This document shows positions 24,501-32,646 of a stretch of 35,215 nt of DNA, in pieces. This DNA comes from Lentisphaerae bacterium ADurb.BinA184 (GTDB lineage Bacteria; Verrucomicrobiota; Lentisphaeria; Oligosphaerales; MVZH01). The translations under genes were made by a program, and so were the position numbers. Within the stretch, counting starts at the first letter, position 1, and every line of letters begins with the position of its first letter. The stretch spans positions 1-35,215 of the forward strand of contig MVZH01000015.1 of NCBI GenBank assembly GCA_002068325.1, written 5' to 3'. The notes beneath the pieces were generated by a model that was not told the DNA's origin, ran no database searches, and saw nothing but the letters and a program-made list of their open reading frames with translations.

Positions 24501-25811
24501 GACGACGCTTTCTAGCGGCGTGTAGCCCCACGGCTCGTACTGCGAGGGGAAAACCCCGAGGTCAACGCCCTGAAGCACCTCGTAGTAGGGCAGGTTGAGC
24601 ACGCCGTCGCCCTCGCAGAGGTAGACCGGCACGAAGATGACCTTGAGCAGGTCTTCGGCGCGGTTGGTGACGCCGAGGGCGAGGCAGCGGCTGACGATGG
24701 GGTCGTGGTTCTCGTCGCGCAGCCGGTGGGTGCAGATGGGGGCGGTGCCGTCGGCGCGGGCGCCGTCGGGGCGGCGTTCGAGGTGGCCGCCGAGGATGCA
24801 GAACAGCGCCAGCACGTCCTGTCCGGGATGCAGGCCGGCGCGCAGCTCGGCGAGGGCGTCGAGGAAGACATCCACGCCCTTGTTGACATACTCGTAGCGG
24901 CCGGAGATCAGGAGGATGCGGGTGTGCTCGGGCGGGCGCTGGCCGAGGAAGCGGCCGGCGAAATCCAGCAGCCGGCCGCGCGAGGCCAGGGCGGGCTGCC
25001 GGTTGGCCGCGAGGTCGGGGACCGCCTCGACCTCCATCGCGTTCTCGGTGATCACCGACGGCTGGCGGCCGAGGATCTTCTGCGCCTCCCAGCCGGTGAT
25101 CTTGCTGACCGCGGCGAAGGCGTCGGCCTCGCGCGCCGTCACGCTCTCCATCGAGTGCTTGGCGACGATGTTCAGCTGGCGGGCCTCGTTCTGGGGGGAG
25201 ATCGCCTCGAGGTCGCGGTAGAGGTCGCGGCCGCTGCCCATGTAGGAGCGTCCGAGGACGGTGGCGTGGGTGGTGAAGACGGTAGCGATGTTGGGGGCGT
25301 TCTCCTTGACGTGGAGGAGGCCGGCGCCGGTCATCCACTCGTGGAAGTGGGCGATGACCTTGGTCTGGGAGCGGGCCAGGATCTTCTGCTCCAGCAGCAC
25401 GATGGCCTCGGCGCACACGGTGCTGAAGAGGACGGGTTCGACGTAGTCCCAGCCGCCGGCGATGGAGTCCACGCCGAAGCTTTCCCAGAGCCGGTAGAGG
25501 AGCTGGTCGGTGTTGTAGCGGCTGCCCGGGCGCAGCAGGATGACCTTGGGCCAGCCGTCAACCGCCCAGCGGCCGAAGCGGCACTCGAAGTCGTGCTCCT
25601 CGAGCCACTGGCGGGGCTCGCGCCAGCACGGCTCATCGGTCTCCTGGAACTCGGGGTTGCGCGCGAGGTAGGGGCCGAGCAGGCAGTAGTTGTCGCCGAA
25701 CTCGGCCAGGGCCTGCGGAATCTTGCTGCGGATGACGGTATAGATTCCGCCGACCTTGTTGCAGACTTCCCAGCTGACTTCGAACAGGGCAGTGTTGGTC
25801 AAGCGGCTCAT
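21564..25811 (-). CDS. GT3 glycogen synthase - GT35 alpha-glucan phosphorylase fusion
   Basis: A single 1415-residue protein holds both a synthesis and a breakdown enzyme for glycogen. Residues about 1-545 are like the eukaryotic (GT3) glycogen synthase: LFEVSWEVCNKVGGIYTVIR, IAHFHEWMTGAGLL, VFTTHATVLGR, the donor site ISGRYEYVNKGVD and the 'SQYEPWGYTPLESVVY' region. Residues about 560-1415 are a short-form (TIGR02094-like) phosphorylase: ELAGNLWWSWHPAAENLFER, IAYFSTEFGLHESLPLYSGG with LGVLSGDHLKSASDL, VTNGIHVPSYIG, and EASGTSGQKAAANATINLS with the pyridoxal-phosphate lysine K1166. Both sites look intact. The ATG at 25811 (GAGGG upstream) starts the domain; an upstream in-frame ATG at 25886 is unlikely. 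No glgB or glgC is nearby. Confidence 0.9.
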   Translation of the reverse strand: MSRLTNTALFEVSWEVCNKVGGIYTVIRSKIPQALAEFGDNYCLLGPYLARNPEFQETDEPCWREPRQWLEEHDFECRFGRWAVDGWPKVILLRPGSRYNTDQLLYRLWESFGVDSIAGGWDYVEPVLFSTVCAEAIVLLEQKILARSQTKVIAHFHEWMTGAGLLHVKENAPNIATVFTTHATVLGRSYMGSGRDLYRDLEAISPQNEARQLNIVAKHSMESVTAREADAFAAVSKITGWEAQKILGRQPSVITENAMEVEAVPDLAANRQPALASRGRLLDFAGRFLGQRPPEHTRILLISGRYEYVNKGVDVFLDALAELRAGLHPGQDVLALFCILGGHLERRPDGARADGTAPICTHRLRDENHDPIVSRCLALGVTNRAEDLLKVIFVPVYLCEGDGVLNLPYYEVLQGVDLGVFPSQYEPWGYTPLESVVYAVPTITTDQAGFGLWVQESDDLAHDRGVLVLPRRGRSRDEVVKALAQQLRTFIAWSDEELAAQRAAARAIGGRARWTEFYQKYLNGYELALRSAEKRAFRREAIESGLVGSVVAARESQHPHFRTFVAEKTLPAKIIRLRELAGNLWWSWHPAAENLFERIDPERWEQLGWNPIRLLDEVPVARLTEIAESVSYVRAYDEVMAVFDAYMGDTTVCPDLPATAAISWQRPIAYFSTEFGLHESLPLYSGGLGVLSGDHLKSASDLSLPLVGVGLFYSHGYFNQRIDRDGNQVPEYNSNDFINLPLKRMQADDSTPLTVSVDLPGRTLYAFIWKLQVGRITLYLLDTDASANTPQDRHITDQLYVGDERVRLEQEILLGVGGARALRKLGIAPSVYHINEGHSAFLIIENIREAMANGDMSFEEATELVKGHAVFTTHTPVEAGNERFARDLILYYFNSFVKELGITPERFFELGRQPGGDADKFLMTVLALKMTSIANGVSALHGRVARQMWEPVWGGVHRSMVPICAVTNGIHVPSYIGHEMRELLDTYLGLQWDRGLPSAKTWAKMDNVPGHLLWDAKQEMKQRLIAYVRECVARDWNGEAQPEISRDEVLGRIRTLTLTLGFARRFAPYKRATLLFSDLDRLDRIVNNPRRPVQIVFAGKAHPRDQQGCELVRDVVRLTRDPRFAGRIVFLEDYDLRIGKMLVQGVDVWLNTPRRPFEASGTSGQKAAANATINLSVADGWWHEAASESNGWTIGPMPDEVDETSVSDDARESSDLYSLLEDVIVPMYYQRNARGLPERWLDFMRESVGSVTPFFNSHRMVTDYFAQLYKPAAERAAELEADDGRLARELAEWRRHVQSRFSSVHLVDLTRSGLKSGSMQAGETFGVKARVNPGELAPGELCIDLIIGHTDAQRQIRDPIQIRMAHINAETKERIAVFAAEYTVEAKGSYSYGIRIIPYHEKLPNKFDAGLALWA

Positions 25812-25871
25812 CGCATCCCTCGTTGTCTTGGGCAACGTCGCCCGGGGCGGGCCACGCGCACGGGACCCCGT

Positions 25872-25877
25872 AGTATA
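25872..25877 (-). promoter_or_regulatory. Possible -10 element for the fusion gene
   Basis: TATACT on the minus strand, about 60 bp upstream of the ATG at 25811. No convincing -35 is seen at normal spacing. The 248-bp gap between the PEP-CTERM stop and this gene shows nothing else I can name. Confidence 0.25.
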
Positions 25878-26059
25878 ACCTCGCAAAGGCGGGTTGGCCG
25901 GCTGACGACGGGAGAATGCGACGGCGTCGCTTGATGGCCCGGGATGGTGAGGCCGCCTGGCCGCGGCGCCATGCGCCGGGTCGGGCCGTGTTTTCCCTGT
26001 GCCGGGTCGGCCGGCCGCGAGGTTCCGGCACGGGATCGTTCAGGGGGCCGCCGCCGGAC

Positions 26060-27130
26060 TCAGCCCCGGCGCGGCCGCAGCAGGCCGGCCGCCGAGAGGA
26101 GCAGCAGGCTGGCGCTGGCCGGCTCGGGGATGGCGACGCCGAAGACCTGAAAATCCGAGAGCGCGCCATTCGAGCCGCCGTAGTTGGTGAGGCGGACGTA
26201 GCGGGCGTCCACCGGGCTGGCCAGGTAGACTTCCTTGGCGCTGCCCAGGGATGTCGTCTGGCTGAACACCGAGGTGTAGCTCGCGCCGTCCTCGCTCAGT
26301 TCGATGCGGGCTCCGCTGCCCCAGGTCTGCCCCTGGTAGAAGCCCAGGCTGAACGCCTGCACCGCATGGGTCTTGCCCAGATCAACGACCACCAAAGCGT
26401 CGCCTCCCCCGGCCCCGCGAAGATAGGTGAACTGATCCAAGTCAATGATGTTGTTCTCGGAGTCATACTGCCAGTTGCCGGACACCTTGGTGGCGGTCAC
26501 CGGGCCGGAGGCGCGCATGGCGACGACGTCGAAGCCGGCCGTCGTGGTAATCGCCGGCAGGTTGGCGCCGTCGGCGTAGGCGCGGAACTCCTGCAGCATG
26601 ATGTACTGGTAGGACGGGTTGGTGCCCTGCCAGCGGTACTCGATGTACTTGGCGGCGACCGGGGTCGTCAGCACGTCCCACTGGTTGGTGCCAGGCGTTC
26701 CCCCCGAGACCACGGGGGTCATGGCGCCGAACCCAGTCGTGGAAACGCTGATCTGGTAGGAGGTGGGCGTCGTATTCCCCCCGAGATAGGAATGGTTGAA
26801 CTCCTTGATCAGATACGTGTCCGCCAGCGTGTATTGGACAGTGGCATACTTGGTGGGATCGTTGGCCGTGCCGCCGTTCCATTGCGTCTTCTCGCCCGCC
26901 CCGTCCACGCTGTTCAACAGTGAGTATTCCAGGCTCACCCCCGGCCCCGTCGCGCCGCCAACCACGGGTTTGGTGGTTCCGGCGCCGGCGTTGTACTCAC
27001 GCATCACGTTCGCCGTGTAGGCGCCGTTCGCGTCCAGCGGAAAGGGATAGTCGAACTTGACCGCCACCGCCGTGAGCTGCGTCGCCGCCACCGCCGCTAC
27101 CACCGCCACGCGCTTGAGGATCGCTGTCAT
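26060..27130 (-). CDS. PEP-CTERM protein with discoidin-like domains
   Basis: This is a 356-residue exported protein. A signal-like N-terminus (AILKRVAVVAAVAATQLTAV) is followed by two similar beta-sandwich stretches of F5/8 (discoidin) type, around 40-180 ('YLIKEFNHSYLGGNTTPTSY') and 190-325 ('VVVDLGKTHAVQAFSLGFYQ', ARIELSEDGASYTSVF, 'PVDARYVRLTNYGGSNGALS'). The C-terminus is the PEP-CTERM sorting signal: IPEPASASLLLLSAAGLLRP followed by the basic RRG. In such proteins exosortase removes or anchors the tail. No exosortase gene is in the window. AAGGAGG lies 8 nt before the ATG. It is divergent from ribE. Confidence 0.85.
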   Translation of the reverse strand: MTAILKRVAVVAAVAATQLTAVAVKFDYPFPLDANGAYTANVMREYNAGAGTTKPVVGGATGPGVSLEYSLLNSVDGAGEKTQWNGGTANDPTKYATVQYTLADTYLIKEFNHSYLGGNTTPTSYQISVSTTGFGAMTPVVSGGTPGTNQWDVLTTPVAAKYIEYRWQGTNPSYQYIMLQEFRAYADGANLPAITTTAGFDVVAMRASGPVTATKVSGNWQYDSENNIIDLDQFTYLRGAGGGDALVVVDLGKTHAVQAFSLGFYQGQTWGSGARIELSEDGASYTSVFSQTTSLGSAKEVYLASPVDARYVRLTNYGGSNGALSDFQVFGVAIPEPASASLLLLSAAGLLRPRRG

Positions 27131-27159
27131 CGTCAGGGCCTCCTTCTTGGGTTTTTCCG

Positions 27160-27171
27160 GGGGACGTCCCC
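27160..27171. other. 12-bp perfect palindrome in the PEP-CTERM leader
   Basis: GGGGACGTCCCC, located about 30 bp upstream of the ATG at 27130 on the transcribed leader. It may be part of a regulator site or of a leader hairpin. Confidence 0.4.
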
Positions 27172-27197
27172 AGGTCCGCGCAACCCATCATCACGCC

Positions 27198-27224
27198 GGA
27201 CATCCCACTCAGTCAGGGATGTCC
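27198..27224 (-). promoter_or_regulatory. Perfect 9-bp inverted repeat downstream of the promoter
   Basis: The arms GGACATCCC and GGGATGTCC are separated by 9 nt (ACTCAGTCA on plus). The site starts about 9 bp after the predicted transcript start, so it could be an operator or an RNA hairpin at the 5' end of the PEP-CTERM mRNA. Confidence 0.55.
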
Positions 27225-27239
27225 AGTTCGTACGGAAGA

Positions 27240-27268
27240 AGTATACCTTGACTGGACGCCACCTGCAA
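27240..27268 (-). promoter_or_regulatory. Promoter candidate for the PEP-CTERM gene
   Basis: On the minus strand TTGCAG (27263-27268), exactly 17 bp, then TATACT (27240-27245). The -10 matches five of six bases. The leader would be about 100 nt and would hold the inverted repeat and the palindrome described here. Confidence 0.5.
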
Positions 27269-27327
27269 GCGATATTCCCCGGCGCAGGGCGGCCTGGCGG
27301 GCCGGCCTGCCGGCACGGAGACGACGC

Positions 27328-27978
27328 GTGTTCACGGGGCTGATCGAAGACGTCGGAGTCCTGGCCGGGCGACGGAGCCTGGGCCAGGCGGGCAAGCTCG
27401 AAGTCCGCACGGGCTTGCCGCTCAACGAAGTGCGGGTCGGGGACAGCCTCGCCGTCAACGGGGCCTGCCTGACGGTCGAGTCGGTGCAGGCGGCGGGCGG
27501 AACCCTGACCTTCCACACCTTGGCGGAGACGCTGCGCCGCACCAACCTCGGGAGCCTGCCCCTGGGAGCGCGCGTGAACCTTGAACGGGCGATGCGCCTC
27601 GGCGACCGCCTGGGCGGACATCTGGTCGCCGGCCACATTGACACCACGGCGGAGATTTGCGGGGTTCGCAAAGAAGACGATGACTGGGTGGTGACCGTGG
27701 CCCTGCCGGCGGCGATCGCCCACCTGGTGATCGTCAAGGGCAGCATTGCGGTGGACGGGATTTCGCTGACCGTGGCGGAGCTGGCGGCCGACCGGTTCGC
27801 CGTCCACGTCATCCCGCACACTTGGGCGCACACGAACTTGGCGGAGGCGCGGGCGGGGGCCGCGGTCAACCTCGAAGCCGACCTGGTCGGCAAGTACATC
27901 CTGCGCCAGCGCGAGGTGGCCGGCGGGGCCGGCGGGCTGGCGATGCGTTCCCTCGAAGCGGCCGGGTTCGGCGGGTAG
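27328..27978 (+). CDS. ribE: Riboflavin synthase alpha subunit
   Basis: This 216-residue enzyme dismutates two 6,7-dimethyl-8-ribityllumazine molecules to riboflavin. It has the N-terminal MFTGLIEDVG, the first lumazine barrel (VGDSLAVNGACLTVESV, FHTLAETLRRTNLGSLPLGA, RVNLERAMRLGDRLGGHLVA with GHID) and the second, related barrel (VVTVALPAAIAHLVIVKGSI, AVDGISLTVAEL, 'FAVHVIPHTWAHTNLAEARA', 'VNLEADLVGKYILRQ'). The start codon is GTG at 27328, with GGAG 8 nt upstream. No FMN riboswitch is seen in the upstream gap, and no other rib gene is in the window. Confidence 0.95.
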   Translation: MFTGLIEDVGVLAGRRSLGQAGKLEVRTGLPLNEVRVGDSLAVNGACLTVESVQAAGGTLTFHTLAETLRRTNLGSLPLGARVNLERAMRLGDRLGGHLVAGHIDTTAEICGVRKEDDDWVVTVALPAAIAHLVIVKGSIAVDGISLTVAELAADRFAVHVIPHTWAHTNLAEARAGAAVNLEADLVGKYILRQREVAGGAGGLAMRSLEAAGFGG

Positions 27979-28084
27979 CGGGCCCGCGGGGCGGCGACGC
28001 CGGGCGGTTGCCTCGTCGCGCCATCGGGTTACCGTGTATGATTCCGTGCGCCGTGGTTGCGCAACAAACCCTAAGGAGACCGTG

Positions 28085-31054
28085 ATGAAGCAGGCACTGT
28101 GCATGGCATCCGTTTTGATGATCCTCGGGCTGTCGGCTTGGGGGCAGACCGTGGCATTGCCCGGGAACATGAAGGAACTGAACTGTGCGGCAGCCGACGC
28201 CAACTGCCGCTTTGTCGGCAGCAATGCCCCGGGGCAGCTGTTCCACCCCGGCGAGGCGGCCGACCTGCGGTTCGCCTTCGCCAAGGGGCAGGACGCGGGG
28301 GCGGTCCAGTTCGGGCTGGAGATCCAGGAGGTCGGCACGCGCACGCCGGGCAAGGTCGCCGCCGGCATGGAAGGCTTCAGCGACACCGCCGGCCACGCCC
28401 CGATCTTCGATCTCATCGGCAAGCCCATCGTGCATCCGTTCACGGTGACCTTCGGCGACGCGGCGACGGCGGAGTTCGAGCTGAAGGGCGTGCCCCTGCC
28501 GGCGCGTTTCGGCACCTACGCCATGGTCCTGGTGCGCGGCGACCGGCGGCAGTTCCTGGGCACGCTGGCGCGGGTGCCGGCGCCGCGGCCGTACGGCACG
28601 GTCGAGAACACCCCGATCTTCGGGGAGGGGCAGTTCATGGGCGGCGACCTGCGCACCCGGGCCGCCATCTACGGCCGCATGGGCATCCGCGGCTGGCGCT
28701 CCGAGCTGAGCTGGAACGAAACCGAGGACGGCCAGGTCAACTGGAACAGCTATGACGCGCTGTTCGCCGCCGCCAAGTCGGCCGGCTGCCGGATCATGGT
28801 CACCCTCGGCGGCATGGGCGGCTGGATGTGGCCGTTCAAATTCAAACAGACCCCGGCCTCGGTCGGCAACAACCCCAACTGGGACGGCAACCCGTACTGG
28901 GGCCAGTGCGACTGGCTGTGCGGCCCCGAGCTGTACCCGCGCTATGAAAAATGGATCGCCGCCTTCTGCCAGCGCTACTGGGAGGACGGCAAGGGCGGAC
29001 TCTGGGGCCTGGAGAACTACAACGAACCCTGGGAGGGCGGCGGCATCTCCGGCTGGGCGCGCGACTGCGTGCAGTACCGCGAGATCCAGCGCACCATCGC
29101 CCGCGCGGCCCGCTCAGTCTCCCCGGACATCCGTCTGCTCGCCGCCTCCTCGATCATGAACACCGAGGACAAGCTGTACAGCGACGGCAGCGAGGAGTTC
29201 AACCAGTACCTGGACATCCTCACCGACCACTACGTCGTGCCGTCCATGTGCTACGGCCCGATGGTGGCCAAGGCCCACGGCAAGGAGTCCATGGAGACCG
29301 AGACCTGGTTTGTCGGCACGGAGTATCAGCTGCCGCAGGGCGTCGCCCAGTTCCTGGCGGCCGGGCAGGCGCGCATCTCGCCCTGGCACCCGCGGGTGTT
29401 GTTCGACAACGTGCCCGGTGGCAGCGACGCCAGCCTGATCCCTTCGCCGGTCGTCAGCGCCACCGCGGCGTTCAACTACTTCGTCACCGGCAAGCGCTTT
29501 GAACGGATGGTCTTCGCGGACCATCTGCCCTGGGTCTTCCAGTTCGGCAAGGACGACGACAAGGACGCCCTGCTGGTGATGTTCGGGCAGCTCATCCAGG
29601 TCGGCGGCGACAACCCGAAGGAGGCCCTGTGGTCGCAGGTCAACGCCGCCGCCGGGGGCACCATGGTGATCGCCAACGCCGACGGCCTGCTGAAGTTCTA
29701 CGACCTCGCCGGCAACCCCGTCTACGAGGGCGAGAAGACCGTCCGCCTGCCGCTGAGCATCTTCCCCAGCTACATCACCTGCGCCCAAGGCCCCAAGGCG
29801 GCCGCGGCACGCCTGGCCGACATGACCATCGAGGGCAAACGGCCGGTGGAGATCATCCCGCACGACTTCTCGACGCTGCTGACCGCCCCCGGGGCCGCGC
29901 TGCGGGTGACGGTGCACAACTGCCTGAACCGCGCCGTCAGCGGCCGGCTGGCCGTCAAACCCCCCGCCGAACTCCAGCTGGCGGCGCCGGAACAGGCCGT
30001 CGAGCTGAAGGCGGGGGAGAGCAAGACCCTGGCGTTCGCGGTCGCCAAGGCCACGCCCGTCGAGGAGAACGCCTACCCGTGCGCCTTCTCCTTCGCCTCG
30101 GCGGCCGGGCCGGCCGAGTACGCCGAGACCCTGAGCGTCACGGTCGCCCCCAAGGCCGCCATCACCATTGACGGCAACTTGGACGACTGGAAGGGCATCC
30201 CGGCGGTCGCCGTTTTCGCCAGCAAGGAGAAGATTGACAGCACCGAGCTGATGCGGCGGCCGTGGCTGCAGGTGCAGGGCGAGGAGGAGGAGGTTGTGGG
30301 CGGGCGCGTACGCCTGGCCTGGGACGAGAACAACCTCTACCTCTGCGCCGAGGTCAAGGACAAGACCCCCGAGCCGAAGCCCATCCGGTTCGCCGACCGC
30401 GACGAGAATGCGTACTTCCACACCAAGGCCAACGACGAGCGCGAGCCGTTCAAGCGCTTCCTCGAAACCACCAAGGGCCAGGACGGCAAGAGCCTGAAGG
30501 AGCTGGGCCGCAGCTTCGCCGAGGTCTCCTACGTCTACGCCTTCCCGCCCGAGGCCGGCATCCCGTTCCGGCGCGACCGCGTGCAGGTCGCCTTCGACGT
30601 CAGCGACGGCTGGCACGACCTGCAGCCCACGACCGACCGGGTGCCCTACGGCTACCACGCCGTGCCGGACACCGATTACGAGTACAGCCTCTACCTGTGC
30701 GGCGACGGCAAGGGCGAGCTGTGGCGGCATCTGGCGCCCGGGGTGCCGCGCATCCACGACTTCCCGCGCCAGCCGCGCGGCGAGCCGACCACCGGCGCCG
30801 TCAAGGACGCCCGCTTCTCGGTCACCCGCACCGACACCGGGTACGTGTACGAATGCGCCATCCCAAAGGGCGAGCTGGCACAGTTCAACCTGGCGGCCGG
30901 CACCGAGTTCGGGTTCGTCTTCAAGATCGGCAACAGCGGCGGCGCGCAACCGGAGTCCGGCCACGACAAGGCGGTCTGCAAACTCAATGGCCTGACCCTG
31001 CATCCGTACTGGGAGCGTTCGCCCAGCGCCGGGGTGCGCTGGACGCTGCGGTAG
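28085..31054 (+). CDS. Secreted GH-A-clan-type glycosidase with CBM9-like domain
   Basis: This is a 989-residue exported protein (signal ASVLMILGLSAWGQ). Residues about 40-170 are a beta-rich N-domain. Residues about 190-480 look like a TIM-barrel glycosidase: IRGWRSELSWNETEDGQVNW, CRIMVTLGGMGGWMWPFKFK, 'GLWGLENYNEPWEGGGISGW' with the likely acid/base E314, and SMETETWFVGTEYQ with a likely nucleophile at E404 or E406. From about residue 690 a CBM9-like domain follows (ITIDGNLDDWKGIPAVAVFA, VRLAWDENNLYLCAEVKDKT). The precise GH family and sugar are not clear. The ATG at 28085 has AAGGAG 6 nt upstream; the in-frame ATG at 28034 lacks one. It lies 106 bp after ribE. Confidence 0.75.
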   Translation: MKQALCMASVLMILGLSAWGQTVALPGNMKELNCAAADANCRFVGSNAPGQLFHPGEAADLRFAFAKGQDAGAVQFGLEIQEVGTRTPGKVAAGMEGFSDTAGHAPIFDLIGKPIVHPFTVTFGDAATAEFELKGVPLPARFGTYAMVLVRGDRRQFLGTLARVPAPRPYGTVENTPIFGEGQFMGGDLRTRAAIYGRMGIRGWRSELSWNETEDGQVNWNSYDALFAAAKSAGCRIMVTLGGMGGWMWPFKFKQTPASVGNNPNWDGNPYWGQCDWLCGPELYPRYEKWIAAFCQRYWEDGKGGLWGLENYNEPWEGGGISGWARDCVQYREIQRTIARAARSVSPDIRLLAASSIMNTEDKLYSDGSEEFNQYLDILTDHYVVPSMCYGPMVAKAHGKESMETETWFVGTEYQLPQGVAQFLAAGQARISPWHPRVLFDNVPGGSDASLIPSPVVSATAAFNYFVTGKRFERMVFADHLPWVFQFGKDDDKDALLVMFGQLIQVGGDNPKEALWSQVNAAAGGTMVIANADGLLKFYDLAGNPVYEGEKTVRLPLSIFPSYITCAQGPKAAAARLADMTIEGKRPVEIIPHDFSTLLTAPGAALRVTVHNCLNRAVSGRLAVKPPAELQLAAPEQAVELKAGESKTLAFAVAKATPVEENAYPCAFSFASAAGPAEYAETLSVTVAPKAAITIDGNLDDWKGIPAVAVFASKEKIDSTELMRRPWLQVQGEEEEVVGGRVRLAWDENNLYLCAEVKDKTPEPKPIRFADRDENAYFHTKANDEREPFKRFLETTKGQDGKSLKELGRSFAEVSYVYAFPPEAGIPFRRDRVQVAFDVSDGWHDLQPTTDRVPYGYHAVPDTDYEYSLYLCGDGKGELWRHLAPGVPRIHDFPRQPRGEPTTGAVKDARFSVTRTDTGYVYECAIPKGELAQFNLAAGTEFGFVFKIGNSGGAQPESGHDKAVCKLNGLTLHPYWERSPSAGVRWTLR

Positions 31055-31161
31055 CCGCAGCCACGGCCGACTGGCGGGCCGGATCGGGCGGCGCCGGGGA
31101 CATGGCCGGCGGTGGGGGAAGCCCTGCGCCGTCGTGGCCTGAGCGATTCATCAACAAGGAG

Positions 31162-31378
31162 AGGCGCTTGCAGAACCGCCGCGGACGACCACGACCTCGT
31201 GCGATGGAGGGCGGACCTCCGTGTCCGCCAGGTCATTCGTGAAGACTCGGTCTGCCGCGGACGAACCCGGACGACACGGAGGTCGTCCCTCCAGCTCGGC
31301 AGACGACGTCCCTATGGGCGCCGATGGAGGAGCCGGGCTCTGTCCCGGCCACGTGACGGGAGGTCCTGCCAGAGCCTC
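31162..31378 (+). mobile_element. Miniature inverted-repeat element, copy 1
   Basis: This is an approximately 217-bp non-coding element. The left end reads AGGCGCTTGCAGAACC and the right end GGTCCTGCCAGAGCCTC, its imperfect inverse (14 of 17 positions). The flanks carry the direct repeat AGGAG (31157-31161 and 31379-31383), a likely target duplication. Inside are two tight hairpins, GGCGGAC-CTCCGT-GTCCGCC and GGACGAC-ACGGAG-GTCGTCC, whose loops are complementary. Over the left ~127 bp it differs from the inverse of copy 2 at nine positions by my count; the rest is more diverged, and only the end with CTCTGTCCCGGCCACGTGA matches well. No transposase is encoded. It lies after the glycosidase gene, and with its surroundings fills the gap 31055-31542. 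Confidence 0.8.
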
Positions 31379-31468
31379 AGGAGGCAACGGGGATAGCGGA
31401 GGTATGTCTCATGGGTTCGCCGTGTCCTACGAACCACTGAGATCGCTGTCGGTTTCGACGCCGTCCAA

Positions 31469-31496
31469 CTGCATGCGGGGTCGTTACCCCCTGCAG
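31469..31496 (-). terminator. Hairpin downstream of fabI
   Basis: CTGCA and TGCAG flank a GGGG/CCCC stem with an internal loop. It lies about 50 bp past the fabI stop on the minus strand and has no T run. It is a possible terminator. The rest of 31384-31542 shows no gene I can support. Confidence 0.3.
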
Positions 31497-31542
31497 CGCA
31501 AAGCCTTCGTTTCCTCCGTCTCCTCTTTGTGGACAGTCCGGG

Positions 31543-32352
31543 TCAGGGGGCGCTGACCCGCCGCACGATGTCGCGGTCGAAGTAGTTGATGCTCATGCCG
31601 GCATCAACCACCAGCGTCTGGGCGTTGATGCCGCTGGCGCGCCCGCTGAGCAGGAAGGCGGCGGCGTGGGCGACCTCCTCGGTGGCCAGGCCGCGGCGGC
31701 GGGGGATGACCTTCTCGGCGTACAGGTAGGCGTCAGCGTAGCCGGGGATGCCGGCGGAGGCCGACGTCTTGAGCAGTCCGGCGCCGACGGCGTTGACGCG
31801 GATCTCCGAGTCCGCGCTCAGGGACTTGGCCAGGAAGACCACGGTGGAATCGAGGGCCGCCTTGATGGGGGCCATGTAGCCGTAGTTCTCGGCGGCCATG
31901 CGGGTGGTGGAGATCGAGATCGTCACCACCGAGGCGGTGCGGGACAGCAACGGGCGCAGGTGACGGACCAGGCTGACGAGCGAGAAGCACGAGATGTCCA
32001 CGGCCTGCAGGAAGTCCTCGCGGCGCGTCTCGTGGAAGGGGCACGGCCCTTGGGCATAGTTGGCGTAGGCGATCGAGTGCACAAGCCCGTCAAGCCGGAC
32101 GCCCGCGGCGGCGAGCTCGGCCGCCAGCCCGGCGATCTCGGCCTCGTTCTCGACGTTGCAGGTGAAGACCGGCGCGTCGCCGAGCAGCGGCCGCACGCGC
32201 TCACGCACCTCGGCGTCGCGAACCACATAGAGCACGCGCACGCCTTGCTCGGTTAGAACCTTGGCGATGGCGTAGGCGACGCTGCGGCGGTTGGCGACAC
32301 CGAGCACGGCGACGCTCCGTCCGGACAGGCCGAGGAAATCTGGGGATGCCAT
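31543..32352 (-). CDS. fabI: Enoyl-[acyl-carrier-protein] reductase (FabI type)
   Basis: This is a 269-residue short-chain dehydrogenase fold enzyme that should reduce the enoyl-ACP double bond with NAD(P)H in fatty acid elongation. The FabI-type cofactor site VAVLGVANRRSVAYAIAKVL replaces the ordinary SDR GxxxGxG. LVHSIAYANYA, the catalytic pair Y157 and K164 (YGYMAPIK, Y-x6-K as in FabI rather than Y-x3-K) and 'IRVNAVGAGLLKTSASAGIP' are present. An SDR-like assignment with a different substrate is possible but less likely. GGAG lies about 8 nt before the ATG. Confidence 0.88.
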   Translation of the reverse strand: MASPDFLGLSGRSVAVLGVANRRSVAYAIAKVLTEQGVRVLYVVRDAEVRERVRPLLGDAPVFTCNVENEAEIAGLAAELAAAGVRLDGLVHSIAYANYAQGPCPFHETRREDFLQAVDISCFSLVSLVRHLRPLLSRTASVVTISISTTRMAAENYGYMAPIKAALDSTVVFLAKSLSADSEIRVNAVGAGLLKTSASAGIPGYADAYLYAEKVIPRRRGLATEEVAHAAAFLLSGRASGINAQTLVVDAGMSINYFDRDIVRRVSAP

Positions 32353-32646
32353 GGCGGTTCTCCGCGGGTTTCAGGCGCGGCGGCGGCGATCGCGACTGTC
32401 CCGATGCGTGGCCTCACCATAGTCCCGCGGCGCGGTTCCGCCACCGGACGGCGCCGCCCACCTGGGCACGGCGCAGACGCTCTTAGCCGCTCCGTCCTTG
32501 CGGACCCCGCAACCCGGCCTGCGGGATGGCTGAATTGCGGAGGCGCTCGCGGCGGCCGGATCCGACGAGGGGCCCACCCAGACTGGAGCGACCGCTGGAC
32601 GCCCCGGTGGCCCCTTCCCGGCTGGCCGCGAGTATGGCGCATTGGT

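Noticed and set aside
27259-27268. Third copy of the miniature-element terminus (CGCTTGCAG on minus)
   Set aside because: Only nine bases match and no other part of the element follows.
31112-31396. Short protein encoded by the miniature element
   Set aside because: Similar peptides appear in copy 2 only because the DNA is repeated; frames differ and there is no start signal.
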